Numbered from the stretch's first letter, positions 1 to 9,026 are shown. The stretch is 64,000 nucleotides of DNA from Fictibacillus terranigra (GCF_030412265.1 NZ_JAUHLN010000001.1:1178001-1242000), one strand, 5' to 3'. Notes: generated from the letters alone by a model not told the origin. Numbers and translations: made by a program.

Positions 1-22
1 TTGACCAATCCTTCAGAAGTAA

Positions 23-51
23 TGGAGATAGACTTTATTTTTTGCTATAAT
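23..51 (+). promoter_or_regulatory. Candidate sigma-A promoter upstream of murC
   Basis: A perfect TATAAT at 46-51 is preceded by TG one base earlier, giving an extended -10. The -35 candidate TGGAGA at 23-28 is 17 bases upstream and poor. It lies about 145 bases before the murC start. No gene is evident in 1-133. A short open stretch ending with TGA at 118-120 could be a hydrophobic micropeptide or chance. Confidence 0.45.
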
Positions 52-196
52 GAGAAAATGAGTTGGTTACTGCTTAGCTCTTTATTGATTATCATTACTA
101 TAGCAGCAGGCATATACTGACAGAAAATAGGCCTTGAAAAATGGGCCGCCTGAAGCGGCGGTTCTGAGAAGGTTTTTGATTGCGGAGGTCTTAACT

Positions 197-1525
197 ATGA
201 CACAATATCACTTTGTGGGAATCAAAGGTACCGGAATGAGTGCTTTAGCCCAAATACTTCATGATATGAAAAATGAGGTTCAGGGGTCTGACGTTGAAAA
301 GTACTTCTTCACCCAACAGGCTCTTGACGAGCGCGGGATTACAATACTTCCTTTTAATAAAAACAATATTAAAGAAGGCCAGACCATTATTGCCGGAAAT
401 GCATTTCCGGATGACAATGAAGAACTTGTTGCAGCTAGAGAGCTGGGATTGCCGATCTATCGGTACCATCACTTCCTTGGCGACTTTGTAAAGAAGTATA
501 CAGGAGTAGCAGTAACTGGATCGCACGGGAAAACATCAACCACAGGCCTGCTTGCCCACGTTCTTGGCGGAGCGAAGCCGACTTCATTCCTTATCGGTGA
601 CGGGACAGGCAAAGGAATGGAAGACAGCGAGTATTTCGTGTTTGAGGCATGTGAATACCGACGCCATTTCCTCTCCTATGAACCGGCTTACGGCATCATG
701 ACGAACATTGACTTTGATCATCCTGATTATTTCAAGGATATCGATGATGTTATCAGTGCGTTTCAATCGATGGCCATGAATGTAACCAAGGGTATTATTG
801 CTTGCGGTGATGATCAGCATCTGCAAAAGATCCATGCGAACGTGCCTGTTGTCTTTTACGGACTTGGAGAACATAACGATTTTCAGGCATCCAATATTAA
901 GCGTGACGAGAACGGTACAGCATTTGATGTATTTGTACGTAATACGTTCTATCACACGTTTACGATCACGGGTTACGGAAACCACAACATTCTTAACGCA
1001 CTTGCGGTTATTGCACTGTGCCACTATGAGGATGTACCCGTAGAGATTATTGCTGACCGTCTGAAAACCTTCGGCGGCGTAAAACGCCGTTATTCTGAAA
1101 AACCATTTGGACATCAAGTCTTAATTGATGACTATGCTCATCACCCAACAGAAATCAGTGCGACGATTGAAGCGACTAAATATAAGTACAAAGACCGTGA
1201 TGTTGTGGCGATTTTTCAGCCTCACACGTTTACGAGAACGAAAACATTTCTTCAGGAATTCGGTGAGAGCTTAAGCAAAGCCGATTATGTTTATTTGTGT
1301 GATATTTTCGGATCCGCTCGTGAAAATGCAGGTACACTCACCATTAAGGATCTGCAGGACTTGATTCCGAACGCACAGCTTCTGACTGAGAATGAAGTAG
1401 GTATTCTTGAACAGCATACGGACGGCATTTTATTGTTTATGGGAGCAGGGGATATTCAAAAGTTCCAAAAGTCCTATGAACAGGAAGCTGAAGGCAATAA
1501 AGGGAAGAGCACACGAATTGGATAA
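197..1525 (+). CDS. murC: UDP-N-acetylmuramate--L-alanine ligase MurC
   Basis: This cytoplasmic peptidoglycan-precursor enzyme joins L-alanine to UDP-MurNAc using ATP. The 442-residue protein starts with the Rossmann-like nucleotide motif GIKGTGMSA (residues 8-16). It has the Mur-ligase ATP loop GSHGKTST at 108-115 and the central-domain motif FDHPDYF near 193-199. The start at 197 is chosen over an upstream in-frame start at 134 because a GGAGG site lies 8 bases before it and the family N-terminus begins at this Met. Length fits the Bacillus family of about 430 residues. It is followed by a terminator, so it is probably the last gene of its transcript. Confidence 0.95.
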   Translation: MTQYHFVGIKGTGMSALAQILHDMKNEVQGSDVEKYFFTQQALDERGITILPFNKNNIKEGQTIIAGNAFPDDNEELVAARELGLPIYRYHHFLGDFVKKYTGVAVTGSHGKTSTTGLLAHVLGGAKPTSFLIGDGTGKGMEDSEYFVFEACEYRRHFLSYEPAYGIMTNIDFDHPDYFKDIDDVISAFQSMAMNVTKGIIACGDDQHLQKIHANVPVVFYGLGEHNDFQASNIKRDENGTAFDVFVRNTFYHTFTITGYGNHNILNALAVIALCHYEDVPVEIIADRLKTFGGVKRRYSEKPFGHQVLIDDYAHHPTEISATIEATKYKYKDRDVVAIFQPHTFTRTKTFLQEFGESLSKADYVYLCDIFGSARENAGTLTIKDLQDLIPNAQLLTENEVGILEQHTDGILLFMGAGDIQKFQKSYEQEAEGNKGKSTRIG

Positions 1526-1536
1526 CGATGAAAAAG

Positions 1537-1562
1537 GGGACTCGGGAAGAGTCCTTTTTTTT
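1537..1562 (+). terminator. Intrinsic terminator of murC
   Basis: Stem GGACTC (1538-1543) pairs with GAGTCC (1549-1554) and is followed by nine T. Confidence 0.85.
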
Positions 1563-1713
1563 TCCTATACATAAGCTCTTTAAGGGCAATGATCTGTGAT
1601 TTTGGCGGGGTGTTGTTGAACCGCAGTTGGGAAAAGACTTGAGGGTCTCTTTCCGTCAGGGATGCGTGGTCTAATATGACGAATACCAATATTATTTTTA
1701 GTAAACACAGTAT

Positions 1714-1752
1714 GAAAAAGCGCCGGAGGTTGGTCAGCCGGCGCTTTTTTTT
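1714..1752 (-). terminator. Intrinsic terminator of the M29 aminopeptidase gene
   Basis: Stem GCGCCGG (1720-1726) pairs with CCGGCGC (1738-1744). It has an A-run on the left and a T-run on the right, so it can act in both directions. It lies directly after the minus-strand stop at 1760. Confidence 0.85.
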
Positions 1753-1759
1753 ACAGGAT

Positions 1760-2872
1760 CTATTTTAAATTCTCAGGGTTAAGGACTTCAAGCTCTGGGA
1801 GAACAAAACGTCCGTCTTTGCGGATTAATACATCATCAAAATAAATTTCTCCGCCGCCGTAATCAGGGCGCTGAATCATAACCATATCCCAGTGGATATT
1901 GGAGTCGTTGCCGTTGTAAGCTTCTTCATACGCTTGTCCTGGTGTGAAATGGAAGCTTCCGTCAATCTTCTCATCAAACAGAATATCTTTCATCGGATGC
2001 TGGATGAAAGGATTCACACCGATGGCGAATTCTCCGATATAACGTGATCCTTCATCTGTATCAAAAATCTTGTTGATTCGTTCTGAATCGTTTGCTGTAG
2101 CGTTCACGATTTTTCCGTTCTCGAACGTAAGGGATACATTTTCGAACGTATATCCTTGGTAAGGAGAAGGAGTGTTATATGTAAGGGTTCCATTAACAGA
2201 GTCGCGTACTGGTGCAGTGAATACTTCCCCATCCGGTATATTGTTGGCCCCTGCACAGCGGATCGCCGGGATGTCTTTGATGGAGAAAGTGAGGTCTGTT
2301 CCAGGCCCTTTAAGCTGAACTTTGTCGGTTCTGTTCATAAGGTCCTCGAGAGATTTCATCGCTTCGTTCATTTTCCCGTAATCGAGGTTGCACACTTGGA
2401 AGTAGAAATCCTCAAAAGCATCAGTGCTCATGCTGGCAAGCTGCGCCATGGAGGCATTCGGATAACGAAGAACGACCCATTTTGTTTTCTTAATACGAAT
2501 TTCACGGTGCATAGCGAAGATCGTTTTTTCATAAAGCGCCATTTTTTCAGAAGGCACATCCGATAGCTCATTAATATTGTCTCCTGATCGAAGTCCGATG
2601 TACGCGTCCATTTGCGACATGAGATCTCCCTCATGCTTAGCAATCAGCTTCATCTGCTCTTCAGATGCTTCCATATATTGCTGGCGCATAACAGAATGGT
2701 CTTTTAACAGGACGAACGGATATCCGCCTGCTGCGTAGGCTTCTTGCACAAGTGCGTTGACAAGCTCTTTTTGAAAGCCGAAGTTTTCAATCAGAACCTT
2801 TTCTCCTTTTTGGAGATTAACGGAGTATGTAATCAGGTTTTTGGCTAATTGTTGAATGCGTGGATCTTTCAA
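1760..2872 (-). CDS. M29-family aminopeptidase (AmpS-like)
   Basis: Predicted metal-dependent cytoplasmic aminopeptidase of family M29 (AmpS or aminopeptidase II type) that removes N-terminal residues from peptides. The protein has 370 residues, about 40 fewer than B. subtilis AmpS as I recall it. Family signatures seen are DGEVFTAP near residue 218, YIGEFAIG near 278 and IHWDMV near 327, which carry the acidic and histidine metal ligands. The start is TTG at 2872 with a GAGGGGG ribosome site upstream. It is a single gene, divergent from the ytxG operon. The family assignment is strong; substrate preference is unknown. Confidence 0.9.
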   Translation of the reverse strand: MKDPRIQQLAKNLITYSVNLQKGEKVLIENFGFQKELVNALVQEAYAAGGYPFVLLKDHSVMRQQYMEASEEQMKLIAKHEGDLMSQMDAYIGLRSGDNINELSDVPSEKMALYEKTIFAMHREIRIKKTKWVVLRYPNASMAQLASMSTDAFEDFYFQVCNLDYGKMNEAMKSLEDLMNRTDKVQLKGPGTDLTFSIKDIPAIRCAGANNIPDGEVFTAPVRDSVNGTLTYNTPSPYQGYTFENVSLTFENGKIVNATANDSERINKIFDTDEGSRYIGEFAIGVNPFIQHPMKDILFDEKIDGSFHFTPGQAYEEAYNGNDSNIHWDMVMIQRPDYGGGEIYFDDVLIRKDGRFVLPELEVLNPENLK

Positions 2873-3001
2873 AGAAATTTCCCCCTCAAATTATGGTGAT
2901 AGGCCTAACGTATCTATTTTAACTCAATTTAAACAATTTGTAATGTTCGAACCCCGATTCTAGAAGGAAATCCGTAAATAATATAGAATAGTAGGATACA
3001 T

Positions 3002-3026
3002 GTTTAATTTTATGGGCACAGGGTAA
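3002..3026 (+). promoter_or_regulatory. Sigma-B-type promoter for ytxGHJ
   Basis: GTTTAA (3002-3007), a 13-base spacer and GGGTAA (3021-3026) match the sigma-B consensus GTTTAA-N13-15-GGGTAT at 11 of 12 positions. B. subtilis ytxGHJ is known to belong to the general stress regulon, which supports the call. It lies 38 bases before the ytxG start. Confidence 0.85.
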
Positions 3027-3063
3027 TTTTAAAACCAATCATATCTGGAGGTGTCGTGGAAAC

Positions 3064-3510
3064 ATGAACGTACTTATCCCAATTAGCGTAGCAGTCATTG
3101 CCCTCGCATTTGTTGTCCTCGTGTTTTTCTTAGCCCGTACATTAAAATCTTTGCAGGGAACACTCGATAACGTAGCGAAAACATTAGATGGATTTGAAAC
3201 CCAATTAAATGGAGTGACTTCCGAGACGGCTCAGCTTCTTCACAAAACGAACAAACTTGCTGAAGATGTCCAAACCAAAGCAGACTCCTTGAACACTGTG
3301 TTTTCTGCCGTACAGGACTTAGGGAGCTCTATTCATAATGTGAATCAATCTGTCCGCAAAGTAACAGAAAAGATTTCTACTGGAGCCGAGCGGCAGTCTG
3401 AGAATATTTCCCAGGCGGTTCAATGGGGTAACGTTGCAATCAACCTTTGGGAAAAATGGAAGATTAGAAAATCAAGCTTGGAATCTTCCCGAAGAAAACA
3501 ATACCAATAA
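3064..3510 (+). CDS. ytxG: General stress protein YtxG (DUF948)
   Basis: The 148-residue protein has one N-terminal membrane segment (about residues 3-25). A long helical, probably coiled-coil region rich in Gln, Ser, Thr and Val follows, as in DUF948 proteins. Molecular function is unknown. It is the first gene of a stress operon with ytxH and ytxJ, behind a sigma-B-like promoter. A GGAGG site lies 12 bases before the ATG, a little further than usual. In B. subtilis the operon is reported to be sigma-B and sigma-H dependent; only the sigma-B element is clear here. Confidence 0.9.
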   Translation: MNVLIPISVAVIALAFVVLVFFLARTLKSLQGTLDNVAKTLDGFETQLNGVTSETAQLLHKTNKLAEDVQTKADSLNTVFSAVQDLGSSIHNVNQSVRKVTEKISTGAERQSENISQAVQWGNVAINLWEKWKIRKSSLESSRRKQYQ

Positions 3511-3521
3511 GGAGGAGAATC

Positions 3522-3938
3522 ATGAGTAACGAAAACAATAACCAAAACATTAACAGTAAAGATTTTATTATTGGTGCTCTTGTCGGAGGAATTGTGGGTG
3601 CTGCTTCTGCACTATTGATGGCTCCTAAAAGCGGTAAGGAATTAAGAAGCGACATCAACGAGCAGGCAGGTACGATTAAGGATAAGGGCAGTGAATGGTC
3701 CGCGATGGCGAAAGATAAATCATCCAATATTGCCAGAACGGTATCCGAACAGTCTAATCAAGTAGCTGGCAAGGTGAAGGAATTAACGACCAGCATCCGC
3801 CGCGACCTTGATAATTGGAGAAATAAAGGGAAAGAGGTAGCAGACGAGAGCGCTGATGCGTATGGAGAAATTACGAGCCAAGTCGAAGCTGAAGCTAATC
3901 GCCAGCCAGAAGAAGAGCTCGTTGAGCACAAATATTGA
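3522..3938 (+). CDS. ytxH: General stress protein YtxH
   Basis: YtxH-domain protein of 138 residues. A hydrophobic Gly/Ala-rich segment at about residues 14-34 ends in the family signature APKSGKELR. The rest is an amphipathic, Lys/Ala/Ser/Glu-rich helical tail that resembles stress and desiccation proteins. The gene begins 11 bases after ytxG with an AAGGAGGAG ribosome site. Its function is not established. Co-transcription with ytxG is inferred from spacing. Confidence 0.9.
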   Translation: MSNENNNQNINSKDFIIGALVGGIVGAASALLMAPKSGKELRSDINEQAGTIKDKGSEWSAMAKDKSSNIARTVSEQSNQVAGKVKELTTSIRRDLDNWRNKGKEVADESADAYGEITSQVEAEANRQPEEELVEHKY

Positions 3939-3965
3939 TACAATCCAAATAAATATGAAATGATA

Positions 3966-3996
3966 AGCGGAGAAGACACCTTCTCCGCTTTTATTT
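3966..3996 (+). terminator. Terminator between ytxH and ytxJ
   Basis: A perfect 10-bp stem (3966-3975 with 3980-3989), 4-base loop and a T-rich tail. It may attenuate read-through into ytxJ and so set a different level for the third operon gene. Confidence 0.75.
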
Positions 3997-4080
3997 TAGC
4001 ATTAATGCCGTCTGCACTTACAAGCGCCGAAACCCGGAAGATTTCCGACCTGGCGCGTTTCATAAAAAGGAGGAAATACT

Positions 4081-4407
4081 ATGCCACTAACCAAGATTTC
4101 AGATTCGGAAGCGTTTAAAAAGGCAATCAGCGAAAGCAGGAAAGTTTTCGTATTGAAGAACAGTACAACATGCCCTATCAGCCATGCTGCTTTTGAAGAG
4201 TACAGAAAATTTGCAGAAGAACAAAGTGAAAACGTCTATTACTTAAACGTTCAGGAAGCACGGCCGCTTTCCAATCAGATTGCAGAGACTTATGGAATCA
4301 AACACGAATCCCCCCAAGTTCTGCTTTTTGAAAATGGAGAGGTGAAATGGAATGACTCTCATTGGTCGATCACCCGCTCTGCGCTGGAGGAACATCTAAA
4401 TCAATAA
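4081..4407 (+). CDS. ytxJ: Monothiol bacilliredoxin YtxJ/BrxC
   Basis: Thioredoxin-fold protein of 108 residues with a single active-site cysteine in TCPIS (residues 30-34). This is the hallmark of the YtxJ/BrxC monothiol bacilliredoxins, which take bacillithiol off S-bacillithiolated proteins in Bacilli. An RBS (AAGGAGG) precedes the ATG. It lies downstream of the ytxH terminator and is likely the third gene of the stress operon. The cis-Pro region SPQVLLF is at 79-85. Redox activity is inferred from the family. Confidence 0.9.
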   Translation: MPLTKISDSEAFKKAISESRKVFVLKNSTTCPISHAAFEEYRKFAEEQSENVYYLNVQEARPLSNQIAETYGIKHESPQVLLFENGEVKWNDSHWSITRSALEEHLNQ

Positions 4408-4430
4408 TGTGCATCGCCCCTTTTGCCCGT

Positions 4431-4460
4431 CCCCTGGTACGGTCAGTATGGGGTTTTTTT
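4431..4460 (+). terminator. Probable terminator of ytxJ
   Basis: CCCC (4431-4434) can pair with GGGG (4450-4453), with CTG/CAG pairing inside, followed by seven T. The stem is imperfect. Confidence 0.55.
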
Positions 4461-4470
4461 GTTTTTACAG

Positions 4471-4500
4471 GTGACAGCCCCTGTTTCTTTCAACTATAAT
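4471..4500 (+). promoter_or_regulatory. Sigma-A promoter of aroA
   Basis: GTGACA (4471-4476), an 18-base spacer and TATAAT (4495-4500) lie 38 bases upstream of the aroA start. Confidence 0.7.
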
Positions 4501-4537
4501 GAATATGTTTTAAAAACAGAGCATAGGAGAGGTAAGC

Positions 4538-5599
4538 ATGAGCACAGAAAAGTTAGACGAGCTAAGAGACCGGTTGGAAGGTCTGGATACACAACTGCTT
4601 GAACTGTTAAATCAGCGGGAGGCATTGCTGCAAAAGAACGGAGCCTTAAGGGTGGAAAGTACATCTGCATTGCGTGACAAGGTCAAGCACTATAAAACCG
4701 GGCATTTGCATAAAAACGTTATGCTAAACCTTGTTAAAGTACTCGAAGATGCCGGGAAGAATCCTGAACGGCAGAATGACCGTCATCTGCTCGTATCTAG
4801 GAAAAGACATCCTGAAAACACGGTGCTTACCATTAAGGAAGAAAAGATTGGAGATGGGATTGCCCATCTGATCGCAGGACCGTGCGCAGTGGAAAGTGAA
4901 AAGCAGCTCGATGATGCGGCAAGAGCGGTTAAAGCACAGGGATTGACATTTATGCGCGGCGGAGCTTTTAAGCCAAGAACGTCACCCTATGATTTTCAAG
5001 GGCTCGGACTAGAAGGCCTTAAGCTGCTGCGTCAGGCGGGTGAAACATACGGACTCGCTGTGATCAGTGAAATCGTTGATCCAAGAGACATGGAAGCTGC
5101 CGAAAAGTTTTTAGATATCATTCAAATCGGGGCAAGAAATATGCAAAACTTTGAGCTCCTGAAAGAAGCGGGGAAACTCTCAAAGCCGGTTCTTTTAAAG
5201 AGGGGGCTGGCTGCTACCATCGAGGAATTTATGTATAGCGCGGAGTATATCCTGGCAAGCGGCAATGATCAGATCATATTATGCGAGCGCGGTATAAGAA
5301 CGTATGAGAAAGCAACGAGAAATACGCTGGATATCACCGCTGTTCCCATCTTGAAGCAGGAGACGCATCTCCCTGTCTTTGTAGATGTTACTCATTCGAC
5401 TGGAAGGAAGGATCTGCTTGTTCCTGCTGCAAAAGCGGCATTAGCGGTCGGTGCGGACGGAATTATGGCGGAGGTGCATCCTCATCCCGGGCAAGCGTTA
5501 TCCGATTCGGCACAGCAGATGAATCCTAAGGAGTTTGAACGTTTTGTTTACGATTTAACCGCAAGCGGTTTATTTAATAAAGTGAGAGCTTACGCCTAG
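4538..5599 (+). CDS. aroA: DAHP synthase with N-terminal chorismate-mutase-like domain (AroA type)
   Basis: First enzyme of the shikimate pathway, condensing phosphoenolpyruvate and erythrose 4-phosphate. Of 353 residues, about 1-80 align with the AroQ chorismate mutase fold and about 100-350 are the type I-beta DAHP synthase barrel. Barrel signatures are AGPCAVES, RGGAFKPRTSPY, IQIGARNMQN, LKRGLAAT and VFVDVTHSTGR. An ungapped alignment of the mutase domain with E. coli chorismate mutase keeps the positions of Arg11, Arg28 and Asp48. Lys39, Arg51 and Glu52 become Arg, Lys and His, so the mutase may be weak or dead. In Bacillus this domain also serves as the feedback sensor for prephenate and chorismate. 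It has its own promoter and terminator. Confidence 0.95.
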   Translation: MSTEKLDELRDRLEGLDTQLLELLNQREALLQKNGALRVESTSALRDKVKHYKTGHLHKNVMLNLVKVLEDAGKNPERQNDRHLLVSRKRHPENTVLTIKEEKIGDGIAHLIAGPCAVESEKQLDDAARAVKAQGLTFMRGGAFKPRTSPYDFQGLGLEGLKLLRQAGETYGLAVISEIVDPRDMEAAEKFLDIIQIGARNMQNFELLKEAGKLSKPVLLKRGLAATIEEFMYSAEYILASGNDQIILCERGIRTYEKATRNTLDITAVPILKQETHLPVFVDVTHSTGRKDLLVPAAKAALAVGADGIMAEVHPHPGQALSDSAQQMNPKEFERFVYDLTASGLFNKVRAYA

Positions 5600-5604
5600 T
5601 CCAT

Positions 5605-5629
5605 AACCCTCCATCCCGGAGGGTTTTTT
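5605..5629 (+). terminator. Terminator of aroA
   Basis: Stem CCCTCC (5607-5612) with GGAGGG (5618-5623), then six T. Confidence 0.85.
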
Positions 5630-5784
5630 CATGAATATGGCTGGCCATGAATATTAAGGAAAAGAAAAACAGCAGTTACCTAGCATTATGGAGCATATTA
5701 AAGGAATTTAAAGAATCATCCCAGTCTGGCATGTGCCATCTTCATAAGAAAGTATATTTGCCTCATAATCAAGATACAGGTTTT

Positions 5785-5812
5785 TTTACATCCTCTTTTA
5801 AGTGCGTATAAT
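5785..5812 (+). promoter_or_regulatory. Sigma-A promoter of the LTA-synthase-like gene
   Basis: TTTACA (5785-5790), a 16-base spacer and TATAAT (5807-5812). Apart from this promoter I see nothing in the 5630-5888 gap. Confidence 0.75.
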
Positions 5813-5888
5813 GGGTGGGGTAAACAAAAAGTGACTGCAAATTGGTCAATTTGTAGCAATGTCCTTACCTTTTAGAGGAGGGAAACCG

Positions 5889-7793
5889 ATGAACAACCTT
5901 GAACAGAACACAGAAACAACAACTCAAAAATCATTGTATTTTTTCCTGCTAGCCGTTACACTTCTTTGGATTAAATCTTACTTAGCTTTTCGTTTTAGTT
6001 TGAACCTTGATCTCGAGAATGTTATGCAGCAGATGATCTTAGTGATTACTCCACTGAGCTCGGCGCTGTTCTTCCTGGGTTTAAGTTTATTCGCACCCGT
6101 GAAGAGCCGAAATAAGGCATTGTTAACGATACATTTTATCATGTCTTTTATTTTATATGCCAATATTGTCTACCATCGTTTTTTTGATGATTTCATTACC
6201 ATTCCGGTACTGTTTCAATTTAAAAACTTTGGTGATTTGGGCGGAAGTGCAAAAAGCTTAATGCACCCGTTGGATATTTTATATTTCTTGGACTTTCTAC
6301 TGTTATTGACCATCGTATTATTTAATAAAGTTAAGCCTGTTGAAAAGATTAAAAAGAAAACCATTGGGCTTGTATTTGTTTCGGCATTAACCGTTTTTCT
6401 GGCGAATATTGGAATGGCAGAAATCCAGCGCCCCGAATTATTAACAAGAACGTTTGACCGTGCGATCCTCGTAAAATTGATGGGGATCTACAACTACCAT
6501 GTTTATGATGCGGTATTAAGCACAAAATCATCGACACAAAGGGCTTTAGCCGACAGCAGCGACTTATCAGACGTAAAAAACTATGTGGATTCGGAGTACA
6601 AAAAACCGGATGATAAAATGTTCGGTGCGGCAAAAGGAAAGAACGTCATCCTTGTGTCGATGGAATCCACACAGAACTTCCTGATCAACAAAAAGATTCA
6701 TGGACAGGAAGTGACACCGTTCTTGAACGATTTAACGAAAAACAGTTATTACTTCGATAACTTCTACCATAATACAGGACAAGGAAAGACGTCCGATGCG
6801 GAGTTTTTGATCGATAACTCGTTATATGGACTGCCAGGCGGTTCAGTTTATTCAACAAAAGCCCAGAACAAGTATCATGCCACCCCAGAGATTGTAAAGG
6901 AAAACGGCTACAATCCGGTTGTGTTCCATGCTAATAATAAAAGCTTCTGGAACCGGGATATCATGTATGATACTTTAGGATACAATAAGTTTTATTCTAA
7001 GCCTTATTACCATGTGACGGACCAGAACTCTGTCAACTATGGCTTAAAGGATAAAGAGTTCTTCAAGCAATCCATGCCGATGCTTGAAAATCTCAAACAG
7101 CCGTTTTACAGTAAATTTATCACACTGACAAACCATCATCCGTTCATTTTGAATAATGAACAGGAGAAGAGCATCCAGCCGGCTGACACCGGTGACCCTA
7201 CAGTGGATAATTACTTTGTTACGGCACGTTATCAGGATGAGGCATTGAAACAGTTCTTTCAGCAGCTGAAGCAATCTGGATTGTATGATAATTCTGTGGT
7301 CATCCTGTATGGGGACCATTATGGCATTTCAGAAAACCATAACAAAGCAATGAGCAAAATTTTGGGAAAAGAAGTTACTCCATATGAGCATCTTCAGCTT
7401 CAAAAAACACCATTGTTTATTCACGTACCTGGGCAAAAAGGTAAAACCATGCACACGATTGGCGGAGAGATTGATTTGAAACCGACCATTCTGCATCTCC
7501 TGGGTAAAGAAACAAAAGGTGATATTCAGTTCGGCTCTGATCTGTTCTCTCCTGAGCGAGACGACTTCACCGTTCAACGGGATGGAAGTGCGATTACGAA
7601 AGATTACGTTTATGCCGGAGAAAAAGAAAAATGCTACAGTCAGACCGACGGACAAGAAGTGGCGAATAAATTATGTAAGCCTGTAAAAGAAAAGGCTGAA
7701 AAAGACCTTAATCTTTCCGATAAAGTAGTGTATGGAGACCTGCTCCGGTTTTTTAAGGATGGAAAAATAGTTCAACCACACGATACAAAATAA
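5889..7793 (+). CDS. LtaS-type lipoteichoic acid synthase family protein
   Basis: Membrane phosphoglycerol transferase of 634 residues. It polymerises or primes the glycerolphosphate chain of lipoteichoic acid from phosphatidylglycerol on the outer membrane face. Five hydrophobic segments lie within about residues 14-180, followed by an extracellular sulfatase-fold domain. Catalytic residues match LtaS: Glu259 (VSMEST), nucleophile Thr301 (GQGKTSDAEF), His416 (TNHHPF) and Asp476-His477 (YGDHYG). The ATG at 5889 has GAGGAGG seven bases upstream and is preferred over the in-frame upstream start at 5859. Bacilli carry several paralogues (LtaS, YfnI, YqgS, YvgJ), and which one this is cannot be told here. 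Its position between aroA and ccpA differs from B. subtilis. Confidence 0.92.
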   Translation: MNNLEQNTETTTQKSLYFFLLAVTLLWIKSYLAFRFSLNLDLENVMQQMILVITPLSSALFFLGLSLFAPVKSRNKALLTIHFIMSFILYANIVYHRFFDDFITIPVLFQFKNFGDLGGSAKSLMHPLDILYFLDFLLLLTIVLFNKVKPVEKIKKKTIGLVFVSALTVFLANIGMAEIQRPELLTRTFDRAILVKLMGIYNYHVYDAVLSTKSSTQRALADSSDLSDVKNYVDSEYKKPDDKMFGAAKGKNVILVSMESTQNFLINKKIHGQEVTPFLNDLTKNSYYFDNFYHNTGQGKTSDAEFLIDNSLYGLPGGSVYSTKAQNKYHATPEIVKENGYNPVVFHANNKSFWNRDIMYDTLGYNKFYSKPYYHVTDQNSVNYGLKDKEFFKQSMPMLENLKQPFYSKFITLTNHHPFILNNEQEKSIQPADTGDPTVDNYFVTARYQDEALKQFFQQLKQSGLYDNSVVILYGDHYGISENHNKAMSKILGKEVTPYEHLQLQKTPLFIHVPGQKGKTMHTIGGEIDLKPTILHLLGKETKGDIQFGSDLFSPERDDFTVQRDGSAITKDYVYAGEKEKCYSQTDGQEVANKLCKPVKEKAEKDLNLSDKVVYGDLLRFFKDGKIVQPHDTK

Positions 7794-7801
7794 CAGCAAT
7801 T

Positions 7802-7828
7802 AAAACCGGCTGATTTCAGCCGGTTTTT
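7802..7828 (+). terminator. Terminator after the LTA-synthase-like gene
   Basis: Stem AAACCGGCTG (7803-7812) with CAGCCGGTTT (7817-7826), followed by T. Confidence 0.85.
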
Positions 7829-7930
7829 GCTGTTTTGTATGTACTTCCTGGGAATGGTGAAAACTATGCATAAGAATTTGTAAAAAGTTCACTTTTTCCC
7901 GCGAGATTACAGTGGTGGCACTGCTTTTCG

Positions 7931-7960
7931 TTGCCTAACTGCAGTCCTTTACTGTATGAT
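7931..7960 (+). promoter_or_regulatory. Candidate sigma-A promoter of ccpA
   Basis: TTGCCT (7931-7936), an 18-base spacer and TATGAT (7955-7960), 55 bases before the start codon. Confidence 0.6.
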
Positions 7961-8015
7961 ATCAATAACATTACATAACCTGTCTGGATTGTGGAATTAA
8001 AGGAGGATTATCAAA

Positions 8016-9026
8016 TTGAATACAACAATTTATGATGTAGCCCGTGAGGCGGGTGTTTCAATGGCAACCGTCTCACGTGTAGTAAATGGAAACCCTAATG
8101 TAAAACCATCTACGAGAAAAAAGGTGCTGGAAGCGATTGAGCGCCTCGGATACAGGCCGAATGCGGTAGCCAGAGGATTGGCCAGCAAAAAGACGACAAC
8201 AGTAGGAGTCATCATTCCTGATATTGCAAGCATCTTTTTTGCAGAGCTGGCAAGGGGAATTGAGGATATTGCTACGATGTATAAATACAATATCATCTTA
8301 TGTAACTCTGATCAGAACAAAGAGAAAGAGATTCATCTGCTGAATACATTGCTTGGGAAGCAAGTGGATGGGATTGTTTTCATGGGCGGAAAAATTACAG
8401 AAGAGCATGTGGAAGAATTCAAAAAATCCCCGGTGCCGATTGTTATGGCAGCGACTGTGGATATGAACGAAGAGATTCCTTCAGTAAATATCGATTATCA
8501 GCAAGCCGTCTATGATGCAGTTGAACATCTCCTAAAATCCGGACACGATTCTGTGGCGATGGTGACGGGGCCATTGGAAGATCCGATCAACGGCTATCAT
8601 AAGTTCACCGGATTCCGCAAGGCCATGGAGGATGCAGGGAAAAAGGTGGATGAGAAGCAGATATTTGTTGGTGACTATACTTACGATTCCGGAATTGAAG
8701 CGGTTGAAACGTTCCTTGAGAGCGGAAATATGCCTACGGCGATTTTTGTCGGCACAGATGAGATGGCACTCGGAGTTATTCACGGGGCACAGGATAAAGG
8801 GTTGACCGTGCCAGGAGACCTTGAAGTCATCGGGTTTGACAATACAAGGCTGGCAACGATGGTCAGACCGACGCTTTCAACGGTCGTACAGCCGATGTAT
8901 GATATCGGTGCTGTCGCCATGCGTCTGCTGACAAAATTGATGAACAAAGAAAAAGTGGAAGAGAACACTGTCGTTCTTCCTCACCGTATTCAATTCCGCA
9001 ACACAACCAAGAATAACGATCAATAA
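8016..9026 (+). CDS. ccpA: Catabolite control protein A
   Basis: LacI/GalR-family master regulator of carbon catabolite control. With HPr-Ser46-P it binds cre operators. In 336 residues, the N-terminal helix-turn-helix [20 protein letters not shown] is at about 5-24, the hinge helix [10 protein letters not shown] follows at about 48-57, and a periplasmic-binding-protein-like core fills about 60-330. The start is TTG at 8016 with an AAGGAGGA ribosome site. A cre-like site in this window (12429-12442) overlaps the acuABC promoter and is a plausible local target. It is flanked by terminators and is probably monocistronic. Confidence 0.96.
   Translation: MNTTIYDVAREAGVSMATVSRVVNGNPNVKPSTRKKVLEAIERLGYRPNAVARGLASKKTTTVGVIIPDIASIFFAELARGIEDIATMYKYNIILCNSDQNKEKEIHLLNTLLGKQVDGIVFMGGKITEEHVEEFKKSPVPIVMAATVDMNEEIPSVNIDYQQAVYDAVEHLLKSGHDSVAMVTGPLEDPINGYHKFTGFRKAMEDAGKKVDEKQIFVGDYTYDSGIEAVETFLESGNMPTAIFVGTDEMALGVIHGAQDKGLTVPGDLEVIGFDNTRLATMVRPTLSTVVQPMYDIGAVAMRLLTKLMNKEKVEENTVVLPHRIQFRNTTKNNDQ

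Noticed and set aside
584-1117. 177-codon open frame on the minus strand inside murC
   Set aside because: Fully antisense to a well-supported gene, no ribosome site, no recognisable protein sequence.
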